From the NCBI RefSeq assembly GCF_024713975.1, contig NC_091112.1, forward strand, positions 15,534,501 to 15,598,500: a stretch of 64,000 nucleotides of DNA, given 5' to 3'. Origin of the DNA: Paralichthys olivaceus (lineage: Eukaryota; Chordata; Actinopteri; Pleuronectiformes; Paralichthyidae). The translations under genes were made by a program, and so were the position numbers. The notes below the pieces were generated by a model. That model was not told the origin of the DNA. It saw nothing but the letters and a program-made list of their open reading frames with translations, and did no database searches. Below are positions 41,181 to 52,000 of this stretch, in pieces; position 1 is the first letter of the stretch; each line of letters opens with the position of its first letter.

Positions 41181-41400
41181 GTTATTTGATGCTATACAAA
41201 CTAGGTGAAACGTCGTGACTGAAAGCTGAGAATGACCCCTGATTGGTCGACGCGTGGATCGATGGGATACATGCTCCAATTCCCTGCTTGCTACTGCGCA
41301 AGATGGTGGCATTTGTATCCAGGATATTTTAGCATAATTTCTGGATTGTGAGAGGAAGTGGAGACATGTCGTCCATCTTTATATACAGTCTATGCTAAAC
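41181..41400 (+). repeat. Dispersed fish repeat ending CATCTTTATATACAGTCTATG
   Basis: Reads GAAACGTCGTGACTGAAAGC, CCCCTGATTGGTCGACGCG, AAGATGGTGGCATTTG and then the CATCTTTATATACAGTCTA end, a string I know to be very common in fish. Partner fragments lie at 26008-26440. Confidence 0.6.
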
Positions 41401-41439
41401 CTCATAAACCATAACTTGCCATTAACAAATGCGATATGA

Positions 41440-41625
41440 TGTATGAGTTTTACAGCTGTTCTATGCCAAGCTAAGCTAATCAGCTACTGGCTATAGCTTC
41501 AAATTTAGCATATGCATGTCAGTGGTCTCATGTATCTCTCAGTGAAAGATTCATTTAGTAGCCAAATCAATATTCAGTTGTTCCCATTTGTTTTTCTAAT
41601 GTCCACATACTTCTGGCCACATGCC
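41440..41625 (-). repeat. Dispersed fish repeat (AGCTAAGCTAATCAGCT) plus possible MITE end
   Basis: CCAAGCTAAGCTAATCAGCT, then GGCTATAGCTTCAAATTTAGC, is the reversed 5' half of the family at 23462. TGTCCACATACTTCTGGCCA at 41600-41619 resembles the inverted end of a Tc1/mariner MITE. Confidence 0.5.
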
Positions 41626-43196
41626 TACACTGATCTACTGACTGAGATCAAGACACAGTAATCTGCATGTTACAGTAATATACATCAGCAGACGGTGACA
41701 TGAACACAGTCACATGAATATGAAGTTTGTAGTTTTATGTAAAATGGTATTTACCATATTAAAAAGTACTTGCCGCGGTCATGAAATACACGCATAATTG
41801 TTTTAACTGCGTTAGAGATGCTTTTTACATATTATATAATGTTGCAACTATGAAAGCATAACTTCTATTTGCTTTACGTGTAAACCAGAGAGCTGAAGGC
41901 TCCAGCGTCAAGACAGGGCTGCTGACACACATTCCAATGTTCCCAAGTCTCGCAAAATCAATTAGGCTGATTGGCTGCAGTGAAGATCAGTTTGTGACAT
42001 TGAACACTGAAGTCTTTTTCTCGCAAAGCTGAGATTTGTAGCTTTAACAGCTGATGTGAAGAATGTGTGTGGGAGAAAACGATCAGGTGGAATTTGCATG
42101 ATCATCACACTGACATATTTTGCTCCTGGTATGTTGTTGACAAGCAGAAGTGAACAACAAACCCAGTCATGGAGCCATGAGGAGACAGCATGGCTGTCCA
42201 ACGCTGATCTTTTTCTCAAGTCTGATCACCAAAAAAAAGTGTCCCCATATTCACGATGAGCACAACATTGAACAATAGATTAAACCCTCATTCACCATTG
42301 TAAGGCAAAAGTGGGTCCATTTTACTATTCAGCTGCATAGACAGGAAGGAACTGCCTGGAGAAAAAAGGAAAAGCAGACGCAAGAAACTCATGAATTTTA
42401 AAATCCACATCTTCCATCTCTTCCTTCTGAACTTTTCACCTGTGCCTTTTGTCACAATTCTTGCCCCGTGTCATGTCATCTGTCGCATACTCATTTCTGA
42501 GAGACTGTGACCATGATCTCATGACCATCTTAATTCACTTATTTTGAATAATCGCCGTGCAAAGCTGGTTAGCTACAGCTGATCAAAAAACACTTAGGTG
42601 TTCTGTCTCCAAAGAGTCCAGTGTTGGTCAAACTGAAATAAAATCGACATGTAGGAATTTTCAGCATCTCCTTTATGAAAGGGACCCAGAAATATTACTT
42701 GGTGCTCATATCAGTCACTACTAACTGTCAAAACATTTCAGAACGTGACTCTGAATCAAGGCTGTATCGACATCTGACAGAAATCAGCTCCTGGCAACAA
42801 TGTGTCATCCTTTATTTTATTAAAACTCTGACTAAATGCTGAATCAGAACGTAAGTTAAGATGTAAGCGTCTTTACTGAAACCAAAAGAGACACAGTCAG
42901 AATAGTCCCTGCTTGCTTTAACAAAACTCTTGCAATGGAGTGCATTACCTCATACAGAAACCATAGTGGAAAAAGGAACTTACAGGAACTAATTACTGTT
43001 TCAAGAAATTCTTGTGCAACAGGCGGTTTGTAGTTTTTAAGAAAATATCGACATATATAAGGAAAACTACTCTGAAGGTATATAAGTGTGTGTAAGTAAG
43101 TGTATATAGGTGACTACAACAAATGAATTTATTCTTATTACAGCTTTATCATACTTGCATTAACTTCTATGTGTATAAATGCTCAGGTTGTAGGGT
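41626..43196. other. Non-coding DNA upstream of marcksl1, no gene seen
   Basis: AT-rich DNA with no recognised repeat family. It is the nearest non-repeat DNA upstream of the marcksl1 promoter, so distal regulatory sites could lie here; none is evident. Confidence 0.4.
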
Positions 43197-43246
43197 GATG
43201 GATGGATGGACTGATTAATGGATTCTTTATTGATACCAAACTAGGT
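43197..43246. repeat. GGAT-repeat plus TTTATTGAT tail, short fish repeat end
   Basis: GATGGATGGATGGA is followed by TTCTTTATTGATACCAAACT. This resembles the TTTATTGATCCC-type tail that accompanies GATA/GGAT arrays in fish. A related tail is present at 1157-1182. Confidence 0.45.
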
Positions 43247-43298
43247 TCAATTTCTATTTTCTTTTTCATCTGAACATTCCTGAGAGCAGAACTAATTA

Positions 43299-43330
43299 AA
43301 CACACACAAACACACAAACACACATACACA

Positions 43331-43408
<78 letters not shown>
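43299..43408. repeat. (CA)n microsatellite next to the marcksl1 promoter
   Basis: Imperfect CA with CAAA and GA interruptions from 43299, then a pure run of about 77 bp from 43332 to 43408. It is the longest pure dinucleotide run in the window and ends about 420 bp before the marcksl1 ATG. Confidence 0.95.
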
Positions 43409-43412
<4 letters not shown>

Positions 43413-43440
43413 CTATTTAACACTGGGTTCTGTTAAACTG

Positions 43441-43831
43441 GATTGATTTCCTCGCAGGGGTTCTTCTGACGGGGCGGAGACAATTAGGGAGTCGGGGATG
43501 ATTGGCCGGCGCTGGCCAGACGTGCACTCGGGCTCAATGCTGATTGGCCAGACCCGGGCCGGGTCCCTGGTGGGGGCGGGGCCTCGGACCTGCTGTATGT
43601 TGAGGCGTCGCGTTGAACCAGTGCAGAGTTTAGAGGGTCTCCGTCTGCCAGGGTGACGAGTCGGGACGTGCGAAGACTGATCAAGCAGAACTCTTTCCAC
43701 CGCTTGGATACTAAACTCAGCCCGCAGGTTGGATTAACTTCAGCAGAAAGAAAACACAGTTAAACGCTCTTTTTTCATTTTTCTTTTTTTTTGCTTTGAC
43801 TTTTGCTTTGGAAGAAACGCAGTCGAAGACA
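43441..43831 (+). promoter_or_regulatory. marcksl1: Putative marcksl1 promoter and 5' UTR, GC-rich
   Basis: The stretch is GC- and CpG-rich compared with the AT-rich DNA upstream. It has GC boxes at 43471-43477 and 43573-43583 (GGGGCGGGGCC). Inverted CCAAT boxes (ATTGGCC) lie at 43501 and 43543. I see no TATA box at a sensible distance. This is the layout of a CpG-type promoter. The transcription start is not determined. A long CA repeat abuts its upstream edge. Confidence 0.6.
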
Positions 43832-45373
43832 ATGGGATCCCAGTCATCCAAGGGAGAGGTGGTCGGCGAGGGGGCCGCTGCTGCTGCTGATGCTGCGGCT
43901 GTGAAGACCAACGGACAGGTAAGTCCTCCGGCTCCTCTCCTCGGAGCTCAGATCGTCCATCCGATGCGTTCATCCACACGCACAGTTCCTCCCACAGCAA
44001 CCCCCTCAACTTGAACGTGCGGGGCTCGTCAGGTGGGAGCATCTCTTGTCTCCTGCTCGTGCACGGGTCACCCACCCCCCTGCCAAAATGTATAAATTGA
44101 AGTATTGCACATATTTCCTTCAGAGTTGAATCCAAGTTCAAAGTGCGTGTGTGTCTATTTGAGGTTCTCACCCAAAAACCTGCACAACGTGTGTGATAGT
44201 GTGAGGCAGAGAGTGGGGGGGAGGGAGGAGGGGGAGGCAGCTCCAGCACGTAGGCAGTCTACTACTCCTCCCTTGTTAAATACGAGCCCGTCGTCTGATT
44301 ATTATTATACAAGCTGCCACTTCACCAAATTTACACCCTGCGATGTTTGGGTTTTTTTTTATGTTGAGATGAGTCACATTCAGTCGTTGATTTCATATTT
44401 TGCATGATTACTGGATCATTATGAATGGAAATGACCCCCCACTCTTATTTAGTGACACAAACTCTGCCTTCATTTGAGAATCATATCAAATGAGATGATA
44501 AATAGGGATTGTTTGGGGATTTTTTTCCGGTGTGAGGGTAAAAATGAGTTGTTGTAATTCTTCCATCGATGAGCTCCAGTCTGCTCTTTGTTGAGCCGCT
44601 GTCTGTCTGGTGCCTTAAGCCGTCTGTGAGGCACTACCGCCGCCTATCGCCTGATTAGAGTACTGCAAGGCGTCGCCTCAGCCGGGCGACACGGTGGTTA
44701 ATTGATGAGCACGACGATGCCATGAAAAGAAATGAGAAATCCACATGAAAAACAGATCCTCTTTGTGTTTCATGCATGTGCAGGAGGTTAAGCTTCAGAA
44801 ACAGATGGCTTATTGTGTTTTTCATTCCTCTTCCAGGAGAATGGACATGTGAAAACCAATGGCGATGTCTCCACAAAGCCTGATGGGGATGCTGCTGCCA
44901 CCAATGGCTCAGCTGAGGCAGCCAAGGAGCCTGAAGCCGGCGCAGGAGGCGACGCCATCGAGCCAGCGCCTGCTGCAGATGGAGAGGCTGCCAAACCGGA
45001 GGGCGAGGCCGCAGCCAAGGAGACCCCCAAGAAGAAGAAGAAGAAGTTCTCCCTGAAGAAATCTTTCAATTTCAAGCTGAACCTGAAAAAGACCAAGAAA
45101 ACCGAGGCGGTCAAAGAGGAGGCGGCCGCTGCCACCCCCTCTGAGGAGAAGCCCGCTGAGAACGGAGCCGCCGCTCCTGCCGAGGAGAAGAAGGAGGAGG
45201 AGGTGAAGGAGGAGGCTGCCGCTGCAGCTGAGGCCCCCAAGGCGGAGGAGACCCCGGCAAAAGAGGAGGCCCCAAAGGAGGAGGCCAAGGAGGCAGCTGC
45301 TCCAGCCCCTGAGGCCACAAAACCCACAGAGGAGAGCAGCTCGACCCCCGCTCCTTCTGAAAAGAAAGAGTGA
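43832..45373 (+). CDS. marcksl1: MARCKS-like protein 1 (MARCKSL1), two coding exons, 207 aa
   Basis: The coding sequence is join(43832..43918, 44837..45373). The intron is GT-AG and phase 0, and the frame stays open to TGA. MARCKS-family proteins bind the inner plasma membrane and actin, sequester PIP2, and are released by PKC phosphorylation or calmodulin. The start ATG has A at -3 and G at +4. It opens MGSQSSK, the family's N-myristoylation signal. The intron falls inside the MH2 motif ([13 protein letters not shown], residues 27-39), where the family's only intron is expected. Residues 94-117 are the basic effector domain: six Lys, then FSLKKSF and a Lys-rich end. The rest is Ala/Glu/Lys/Pro-rich and acidic, as expected of this disordered family. 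Only the first two of the usual effector serines remain (S101, S105); the later positions are Lys and Asn. The short length and MGSQSSK start favour MARCKSL1 over MARCKS. Which teleost paralogue (a or b) cannot be settled here. Confidence 0.95.
43919..44836 (+). other. marcksl1: marcksl1 intron 1
   Basis: The donor is GTAAGT at 43919 and the acceptor is TTCCAG ending at 44836. The intron is 918 bp and its first 120 bases are still CpG-rich. A G-rich run lies near 44215-44238. No gene or recognisable repeat is seen inside. Confidence 0.85.
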
Positions 45374-46250
45374 TTGTACCTTTAGCTCACAATGAACTGG
45401 GTGAACTGTTTTGCAAGAGAGAGCGAGAGAGAGAGAAAATTTAGAGTATATATATATATTTATATATATATGTGTATATGTATACATATGTATATGGATA
45501 TATGTATATGTAAATATATACACATGTATGTGAGAGACTCCTTCGACGTGCCACTTTTCGTCATGATAACAAGATGACAGACTAGATTCACTAGATCACT
45601 TCCCTGGTTTCTGCTTGACATCTGGACCTGGACTGAGTTTTAGGATGTGGGTCGGTCACGATGTGGAAAATGGATTTCAGTGGCTGGAACGCGAGCTGTC
45701 AACACCATGAAGCATAGACGGATGAAGAATGGCTCGAAGAGGATGGAGCGGAAGCATCTTTTACCCTAAAAAATCTGCAGAAGAAGATGCCTCCCTGCTG
45801 AAGGAATGAAGCTAGATGATATACTAGGACACCACCACCACTTGAAATGACTGTTAATAGAGAAAAAAAAATGAAATCAGAAAATTAAAGAGACTTGCCA
45901 ACTTTTTACATTCCTATATTTTAACCCAAATTTGAAGTATTTTGTGGTGTATTATAGAGAACCATCTTAAAGATTCAGAGAAGCTATGTCTTGTTTGTTT
46001 AAAGAAAAAAAAATAGATGATTTTGATTTGTACCTTACTATGAAAAAAAGAACACTTAAGCTTGCTATCTTCACTGTTGCGGTTTGATATGAAGCAGAGT
46101 TGTTTTATCTGTCGTGTGTGAGCCTGAATCTGCTTTGTCTCTGTAAATACATTGGATTGATTTCTGTTCTTTATTTTGCTAATGTTGACAGATGTTACTG
46201 GTTTTATTGTAAAGTTGATAATGGTAAATAAATGTTAGTTACCTGCCGGC
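45374..46250 (+). other. marcksl1: marcksl1 3' UTR
   Basis: It runs from the stop codon to an AATAAA at 46227-46232, so the mRNA should end near 46245-46255. A TA-rich simple-repeat patch (about 45446-45530, alternating TATA/TGTATA) lies 75 bases after the stop. The rest is AT-rich with several A-runs and ATTTT-type stretches. The long, AT-rich 3' UTR fits the family. The end point is inferred from the signal only. Confidence 0.7.
46227..46232 (+). terminator. marcksl1: Polyadenylation signal AATAAA, marcksl1
   Basis: A canonical AATAAA sits 854 bases after the stop. A GT-containing stretch follows (TGTGTCTTGACAGT near 46254). It is the best signal before the intergenic region. Confidence 0.65.
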
Positions 46251-48050
46251 GCATGTGTCTTGACAGTTATTTGCATCATGCATTAGCTTATCTGTTTAGC
46301 ATGTTTACAGATTTTGTAAAGCCACAGGAAAGCCACATATATGGAGACTAACAGCAGCACGGTGAGGATGAGGGATACAGAAATTAAATTCCTCTAATTT
46401 TACATGTTCTGGTGTCTGCATATTAAACAAATGGAAGCACATTGCAGTTGCACTCTTCCATATTTATTTAACCCGAGAAACTGATTACCCATTGCAACTT
46501 TGAAAGGTGAAATAACACCATCAATATTTTATAACAAAATCACAGCCAAATTCATAGAAAATACAAACTTAATATGGTCAGTTTTCACCTTGTGCTCCTG
46601 TTTCACTACAAATTGGGATACTCCTTCATTAGTCCCACTATGTGGGCATTTGCTGTGCTACAGTAGCAATGGAGATGGTAAAAATAGACACTAGATGAGT
46701 AAACATACAATGTAAACCCATGGAAATAGAAAAAATTTAAAATGACATATACTCTGTTTAAACATGGCTACAATGGCTGTTATTCAGCTGAAAGTAGAGT
46801 AAAGCAGTGGTGCCTTTTCAAGAATTGCAACATTAGCTAAATCAGTGTGGTCATATAATCAGTTGTGACCCAGAAAAATCTGGGTAAGGCCCTAAAGTTT
46901 GACATTAATTGGGTATTATTTGACTGATTCATGTAATTATCAGCCATTATTGGGACAAACAGGCTTTAAACCAACACCACCACTGACTGTAAAAGTAAAA
47001 GCACAGTGTTTTTAATTCATATGGGATTAGGTATCAAATGATTGCAAATGTCACTTCCTCAACATGTCACATCGGTCATAATCTGTGATCATCTATGAGA
47101 CGGTAAACGCCCACACGCTTTGAGCTGATTGGAGCTAATTGAACACACCAACACACACAGGGTTAGCTGCAGTTACTCCTTGCCCTCTATTAGTCTTGTG
47201 GCTCTGAGATAATCACCACTACCGTCCCTTTCTATTACTTCTTTTTCTTCTTCTTCTTCTTCTTCTTCACGTGTACAGTATTCCTCCCATTCAAAGGCGG
47301 GCTGCCTCCTAAACATGGCTAACTGAGCACATCAGCCATGTTCTGGGGGAACTGACCTAGTTCACATGCTGATATGATGAGCTGAGATCTGAGCTACATT
47401 TGGACCCGAGCTCCAAACAGTTCTGAATTATTTAAACAAGCCTACAGCTCCTGGTACATGCGGCCCTTTGTCTCTTGTTGCAGAGGCATTTAATAACCAT
47501 TTGCACTATTATTTCCATTAAAATGTTTTATAAATTGTAGGAAAAACCACCAGAAGGCAAACCTCTATTGTGTAAATCTTTCATAAAACCTGACAGCGTA
47601 CACTAGAAAGTAAGTAGTCAGCTGTAAATGTTTCCCTGCTGCTCCACAAGTGTTTCTTTCATTTATTCTATTCACTGATTTGTTTGTACCTGAGGTTGTG
47701 TGACTGATCACTTCAGAGACACTGCATTTCTCATTTAGGAGTGACATGGTCTGCAGAGATCTGGAAGATGCATTCAAACCACATGTGAGCTCACAGTGAC
47801 ACCTGGTGGCTGTTACATGCAGTACCACAAAGCTGATAAATACATCTATATCACTAAACCATCAATAAATGATAAATATAGCAACCTCTAAAAAAGCACA
47901 CACACACACAGGTTAAAATCAATAACCCTTTCATTCACTAACATCACACCAAGGGCATTTCTAGTGAATTTTAAACAAGGATTATTCGTGTAACATGTGC
48001 ATTCCAATTGTTATGCTGTTATACCACTATAATGTCATTAAATGATTAAA
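46251..48050. other. Intergenic spacer marcksl1-hdac1, no gene seen
   Basis: AT-rich DNA with only short open frames. It holds a (TTC)n tract at 47241-47269 and a short CA run at 47898-47910. No family repeat or RNA gene is recognised. Confidence 0.5.
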
Positions 48051-48051
48051 C

Positions 48052-48835
48052 AGCCATATCCTTAAATTATTTAACAATCATATCCTTAAATACCTTGATC
48101 ATATGCAAAGATACCTCTATCATATTCTTAAATACCTCAATCATATCCTTACATACCTCATGCCCTTAAATACCTCTATCATTTCATTAAATGATCATAT
48201 CCATAAATACCTCAATCATATCCTTCATCATATCATATATATAAATACCTCTAATGTACTTAAATACCTCGATCATATCCTTAAATACCTCAATCATATT
48301 CTTAAATACCTCAGTCATATCCTTCATCATATCATATATATAAATACCTCTAATGTACTTAAATACCTCAATCATGTCCTTGACTACTTTTATATCATAT
48401 ACTTATATACCTCAATCATGTCCTTAAATACCTCTATATCATATCCTTAAATAAATAAATCGATTATGTCCTTAAATACCTCGATCATATCTTTAAATAC
48501 CTCGATCATGTCATTAAATACTCTATATCATATACATTAATACCTCAATCATAACCTTAAATACCTCGATCATATCCTTAAATACCTCGATCATATCTTT
48601 AAATACCTTGATCATATGCTTAAATACCTCAATCATGTCCTTAAATACCTCGATCATATCTTTAAATACCTCCATCATGTCATTAAATACTCTATATCAT
48701 ATACATTAATACCTCAATCATATCTTTAAATACCTTGATCATATCCTTAAATACCTCGATCAAATGCGTAAATACCTCATTCATGTCCTTAAATACCTTG
48801 ATCTTATCTTTAAATACCTCGATCATATCTCTAGA
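48052..48835. repeat. Minisatellite, about 21-bp unit, upstream of hdac1
   Basis: A tandem array of a roughly 21-bp unit, CTTAAATACCTCGATCATATC, with about 35 diverged copies. Variable positions include CG/CA before ATCAT and ATATC/ATGTC/ATATG. Longer blocks are duplicated: the block starting TCCTTCATCATATC occurs at 48221 and 48320 (99 bp apart), and the block TCATTAAATACTCTATATC at 48511 and 48680 (169 bp apart). Because 21 is a multiple of 3, both strands stay open for long stretches (a heptad-like peptide around FKDMIEV on the minus strand). That is a by-product of the unit length, not evidence of a gene. The array ends about 230 bp before the hdac1 start codon. Confidence 0.9.
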
Positions 48836-48899
48836 ACCCTCTCTGTCTATATATCTATATAGATATAAATATGTATATAAAGGTAACGATGTGCACAGT

Positions 48900-49065
48900 C
48901 TAGACTTCACTGTCTGGTGCTGGGCCTGAGCTGCTCGCTTTGTGACACCGGCGCCTCCTGGTCGGGCGGGTGTGCGGCTGTGATTGGTCGATGGGAGCTC
49001 AGCGCGAGCTCCCCGGTGCAGCAGCGGAGCCGGTGGGTACGAGTCGGGGGGCTAATTGGTGTAAA
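48900..49065 (+). promoter_or_regulatory. hdac1: Putative hdac1 promoter and 5' UTR
   Basis: A short GC- and CpG-rich island between the AT-rich minisatellite and the start codon. It carries an inverted CCAAT box (ATTGG at 48983) and GGGCGGG at 48963. A second ATTGG lies at 49055 near the ATG. No TATA box is seen, as is usual for a broadly expressed gene. The exact transcription start is unknown. Confidence 0.55.
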
Positions 49066-52000
49066 ATGGCGCTGTCTCAAGGAACAAAGAAAAAAGTTTG
49101 CTATTACTATGACGGTAAATATCCAGCTTGTTCACCTCAGACTCTCTCGTGGCTGAAGCGGATTCTATGGCGCCGGAACGTTCAGGGAAATAAACGCGTA
49201 TTTGCTTTTTTTTTTAAAAAACGAGACACAACCAAGCTGAGCTAGCCGGTGTAGCGAGCTAACGTTAGCTTCCTCGATAGGGCTGAGTAGCGCATCCTAG
49301 CTACGTGAGCAGGTTAGCTAGCAGATAGCATGAAGCTGCACGCAGGATTTCACCCGGTGTTCCCCTCACTTCCATGTTATCCGATGACCGGATCAACCCC
49401 TTCAGTTTATGAAAGCGTTGTACCGCTCTGTAAAATGTGTGTGTGAGCTAATTGTGGCGCTAATCACACCAGTCTGCCTCCAACTTGCTAACAACTTCCA
49501 AGAATTGGCTGACAGATGCACCGGCTAACAGTTTGATCATGTAGGGGAAAGTCTTCCTGTACAATAATCATAGCTACTGAATCAATGTCGCGTGTGGCTC
49601 TTGTGTTTCTACACTATCTAAAGAAGAGTGGCACTTTATTTGGTGTCCGAATGAAGGAGAATGATTTAGCAGATCCAGAGCCTTGCCCTTTATTCTGAAA
49701 AACATCTGGGTGAGAGAACGTGTGAATAAACAGTCCTGTCAAATCGATCGTGTTCTAGTATTTATAACTCTGTAATATCAGGTCATATCCGGTTCACAGG
49801 GTTTTGATACTGTACAATCAGCCTCATGTGGATGTAGGTCCAATTCAGCACTTGTTCACTTCCATCACATTGAATTGATATTCAGGGAATATTTTTGAAT
49901 GAAGTTTTGTATTAAGTCCACTCTAACGTGAGGGATATAAAATGTGCCATAACATTTTTTTGTTGATTTGCAATATAAACTTGTCTGTGTAACCTTTTCT
50001 CTCCAAGGTGATGTGGGTAACTACTACTATGGCCAGGGCCATCCCATGAAACCCCACAGGATCCGCATGACACACAACCTCCTTCTCAACTATGGACTGT
50101 ACAGGAAAATGGAGATTTATGTGAGTGAGATCACTAAACACAAAAGTTTCACTGGCATTTTAACCATTAACCATGTGAAATTACATCATAGGTAGGGGTC
50201 TTCAGTAACTTTCAAAGGGATCGAAGGTTTTCTCCATTGATGCTTTTTTTCACACAAGCCTTTATGAGCTATTCTATATCTCTATATCTCTATATCAGGC
50301 ACAGCAGCATCTGAAGCCCCTTTCCTCTCTAACAAAAACCTATTCAGTAGCATCACTGTCGCCAAACTGGAAAGTATAAGTACTACTGACAAATAGAGAA
50401 AAGGAATCCTCATTACCTTTGTGTCTCTTTCCAGCGGCCACACAAAGCCAGTGGTGAAGAGATGACAAAATACCACAGCGATGACTACATCAAGTTCCTG
50501 AGGTCCATCCGACCAGACAACATGTCTGAGTACAGCAAACAGATGCAGAGATGTGAGTGTCCACTTCTCCTCAAACAGATGCTCATGTATTCTACCTGCA
50601 CTGAGCCAATTACAGTGCATGCCCACGTATGCATACAGCCATGAGGAACTGCATTTTGTTTAGTTTCATTTTAAAAACCTGTTACTGTCCACGTATGTTG
50701 AATCTCTCTGTCCTGCTCTTTTCCTCACAGTCAATGTTGGAGAGGACTGTCCAGTGTTTGACGGTCTGTTTGAGTTCTGCCAGCTCTCAACAGGAGGCTC
50801 TGTCGGTACGTTGTCCCAACCACCACAACCAATGACTGTAATACTGTCTTCACAGAGGACAGACAAAATGTAATTGACGCCATATTTTTACTCTATTCCT
50901 TCTTGTAGCTGGAGCAGTGAAGCTGAACAAGCAGCAGACAGATATCGCAATTAACTGGGCAGGCGGACTCCATCACGCCAAGAAGTCTGAAGCTTCTGGT
51001 TTCTGCTACGTCAACGACATCGTCCTTGCCATCCTCGAGCTGCTCAAGTAAGCTGAGCCTCAGTGCCGCTCGGTTTGTGCATGACCGTCCTGTTTCTGCA
51101 CCCATCTGACACCTGTCATGGAGCTTCATGTGTGACACACACAATCCAATCTTCTTCTTATAAGCCAAACACCAAATTGCTGCCTTTGACTTTTTCTTCT
51201 TTCTTGGCTGGTGCAAGTTTTGTTTGCAGTTACTTATCTGTCTGGATCTCTTAGGATGTCATTAACGGAATTGTCTGTCCTGTGTAGGTACCATCAGAGA
51301 GTGTTATACATAGACATTGACATTCACCACGGTGATGGGGTGGAGGAGGCCTTCTACACCACAGACCGAGTCATGACTGTCTCCTTCCACAAGTATGGGG
51401 AATACTTCCCTGGCACCGGAGACCTGAGAGTTAGTTGTTTGTTCTTAATTCAAGTCCTGTATAAACCACTTGTGCAGATGTGGACAGTAATTCAGTGATA
51501 AATCCAATTTGTGCAGGACATTGGAGCTGGGAAGGGCAAGTACTATGCAGTAAACTACCCACTTAGAGACGGCATCGATGATGAGTCCTACGAAGCCATC
51601 TTTAAACCAGTGAGTCAGTTTTTATGAATCAACTATGTAAATATACATCCTGCCTCTACCTGCTGCGCCCCCCCTCCAGTGAACGCTCGAGAAAGTAGTA
51701 GTGCGGACATCCTGAGTTTTTGTGTGTGTGCTTTAGATCATGGCTAAAGTCATGGAGATGTACCAGCCAAGTGCTGTGGTTCTCCAGTGTGGAGCTGATT
51801 CTCTTTCTGGAGACAGACTGGGCTGCTTCAACCTTACCATCAAAGGTATAAACACACATCACGCTTCACAACATTATATCTTATAAACGTACTGGGAATT
51901 GAACATGAGTATGTGTTTTAGGCCATGCCAAATGTGTCGAGTACATCAAAAGTTTCAACCTGCCGCTGCTGATGCTGGGCGGTGGCGGTTACACAATTCG

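Noticed and set aside
43740..44249. 169-codon minus-strand frame across marcksl1 exon 1
   Set aside because: It is the antisense shadow of GC-rich, Ala-coding exon 1 and its intron. The plus-strand exon has myristoylation and MH2 motifs.
44788..45523. Minus-strand frames of 179 and 204 codons opposite marcksl1 exon 2
   Set aside because: Antisense of the Ala/Glu/Lys-rich coding exon; low-complexity Ala/Ser or Leu/Gly products with no family.
48103..48450. 115-codon frame inside the minisatellite as a coiled-coil gene
   Set aside because: The heptad pattern follows from the 21-bp DNA unit. No start context, UTR or poly(A) supports a gene.
48052..48835. CRISPR array in the hdac1 upstream region
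   Set aside because: Units are contiguous 21-bp tandem repeats with no spacers between them.
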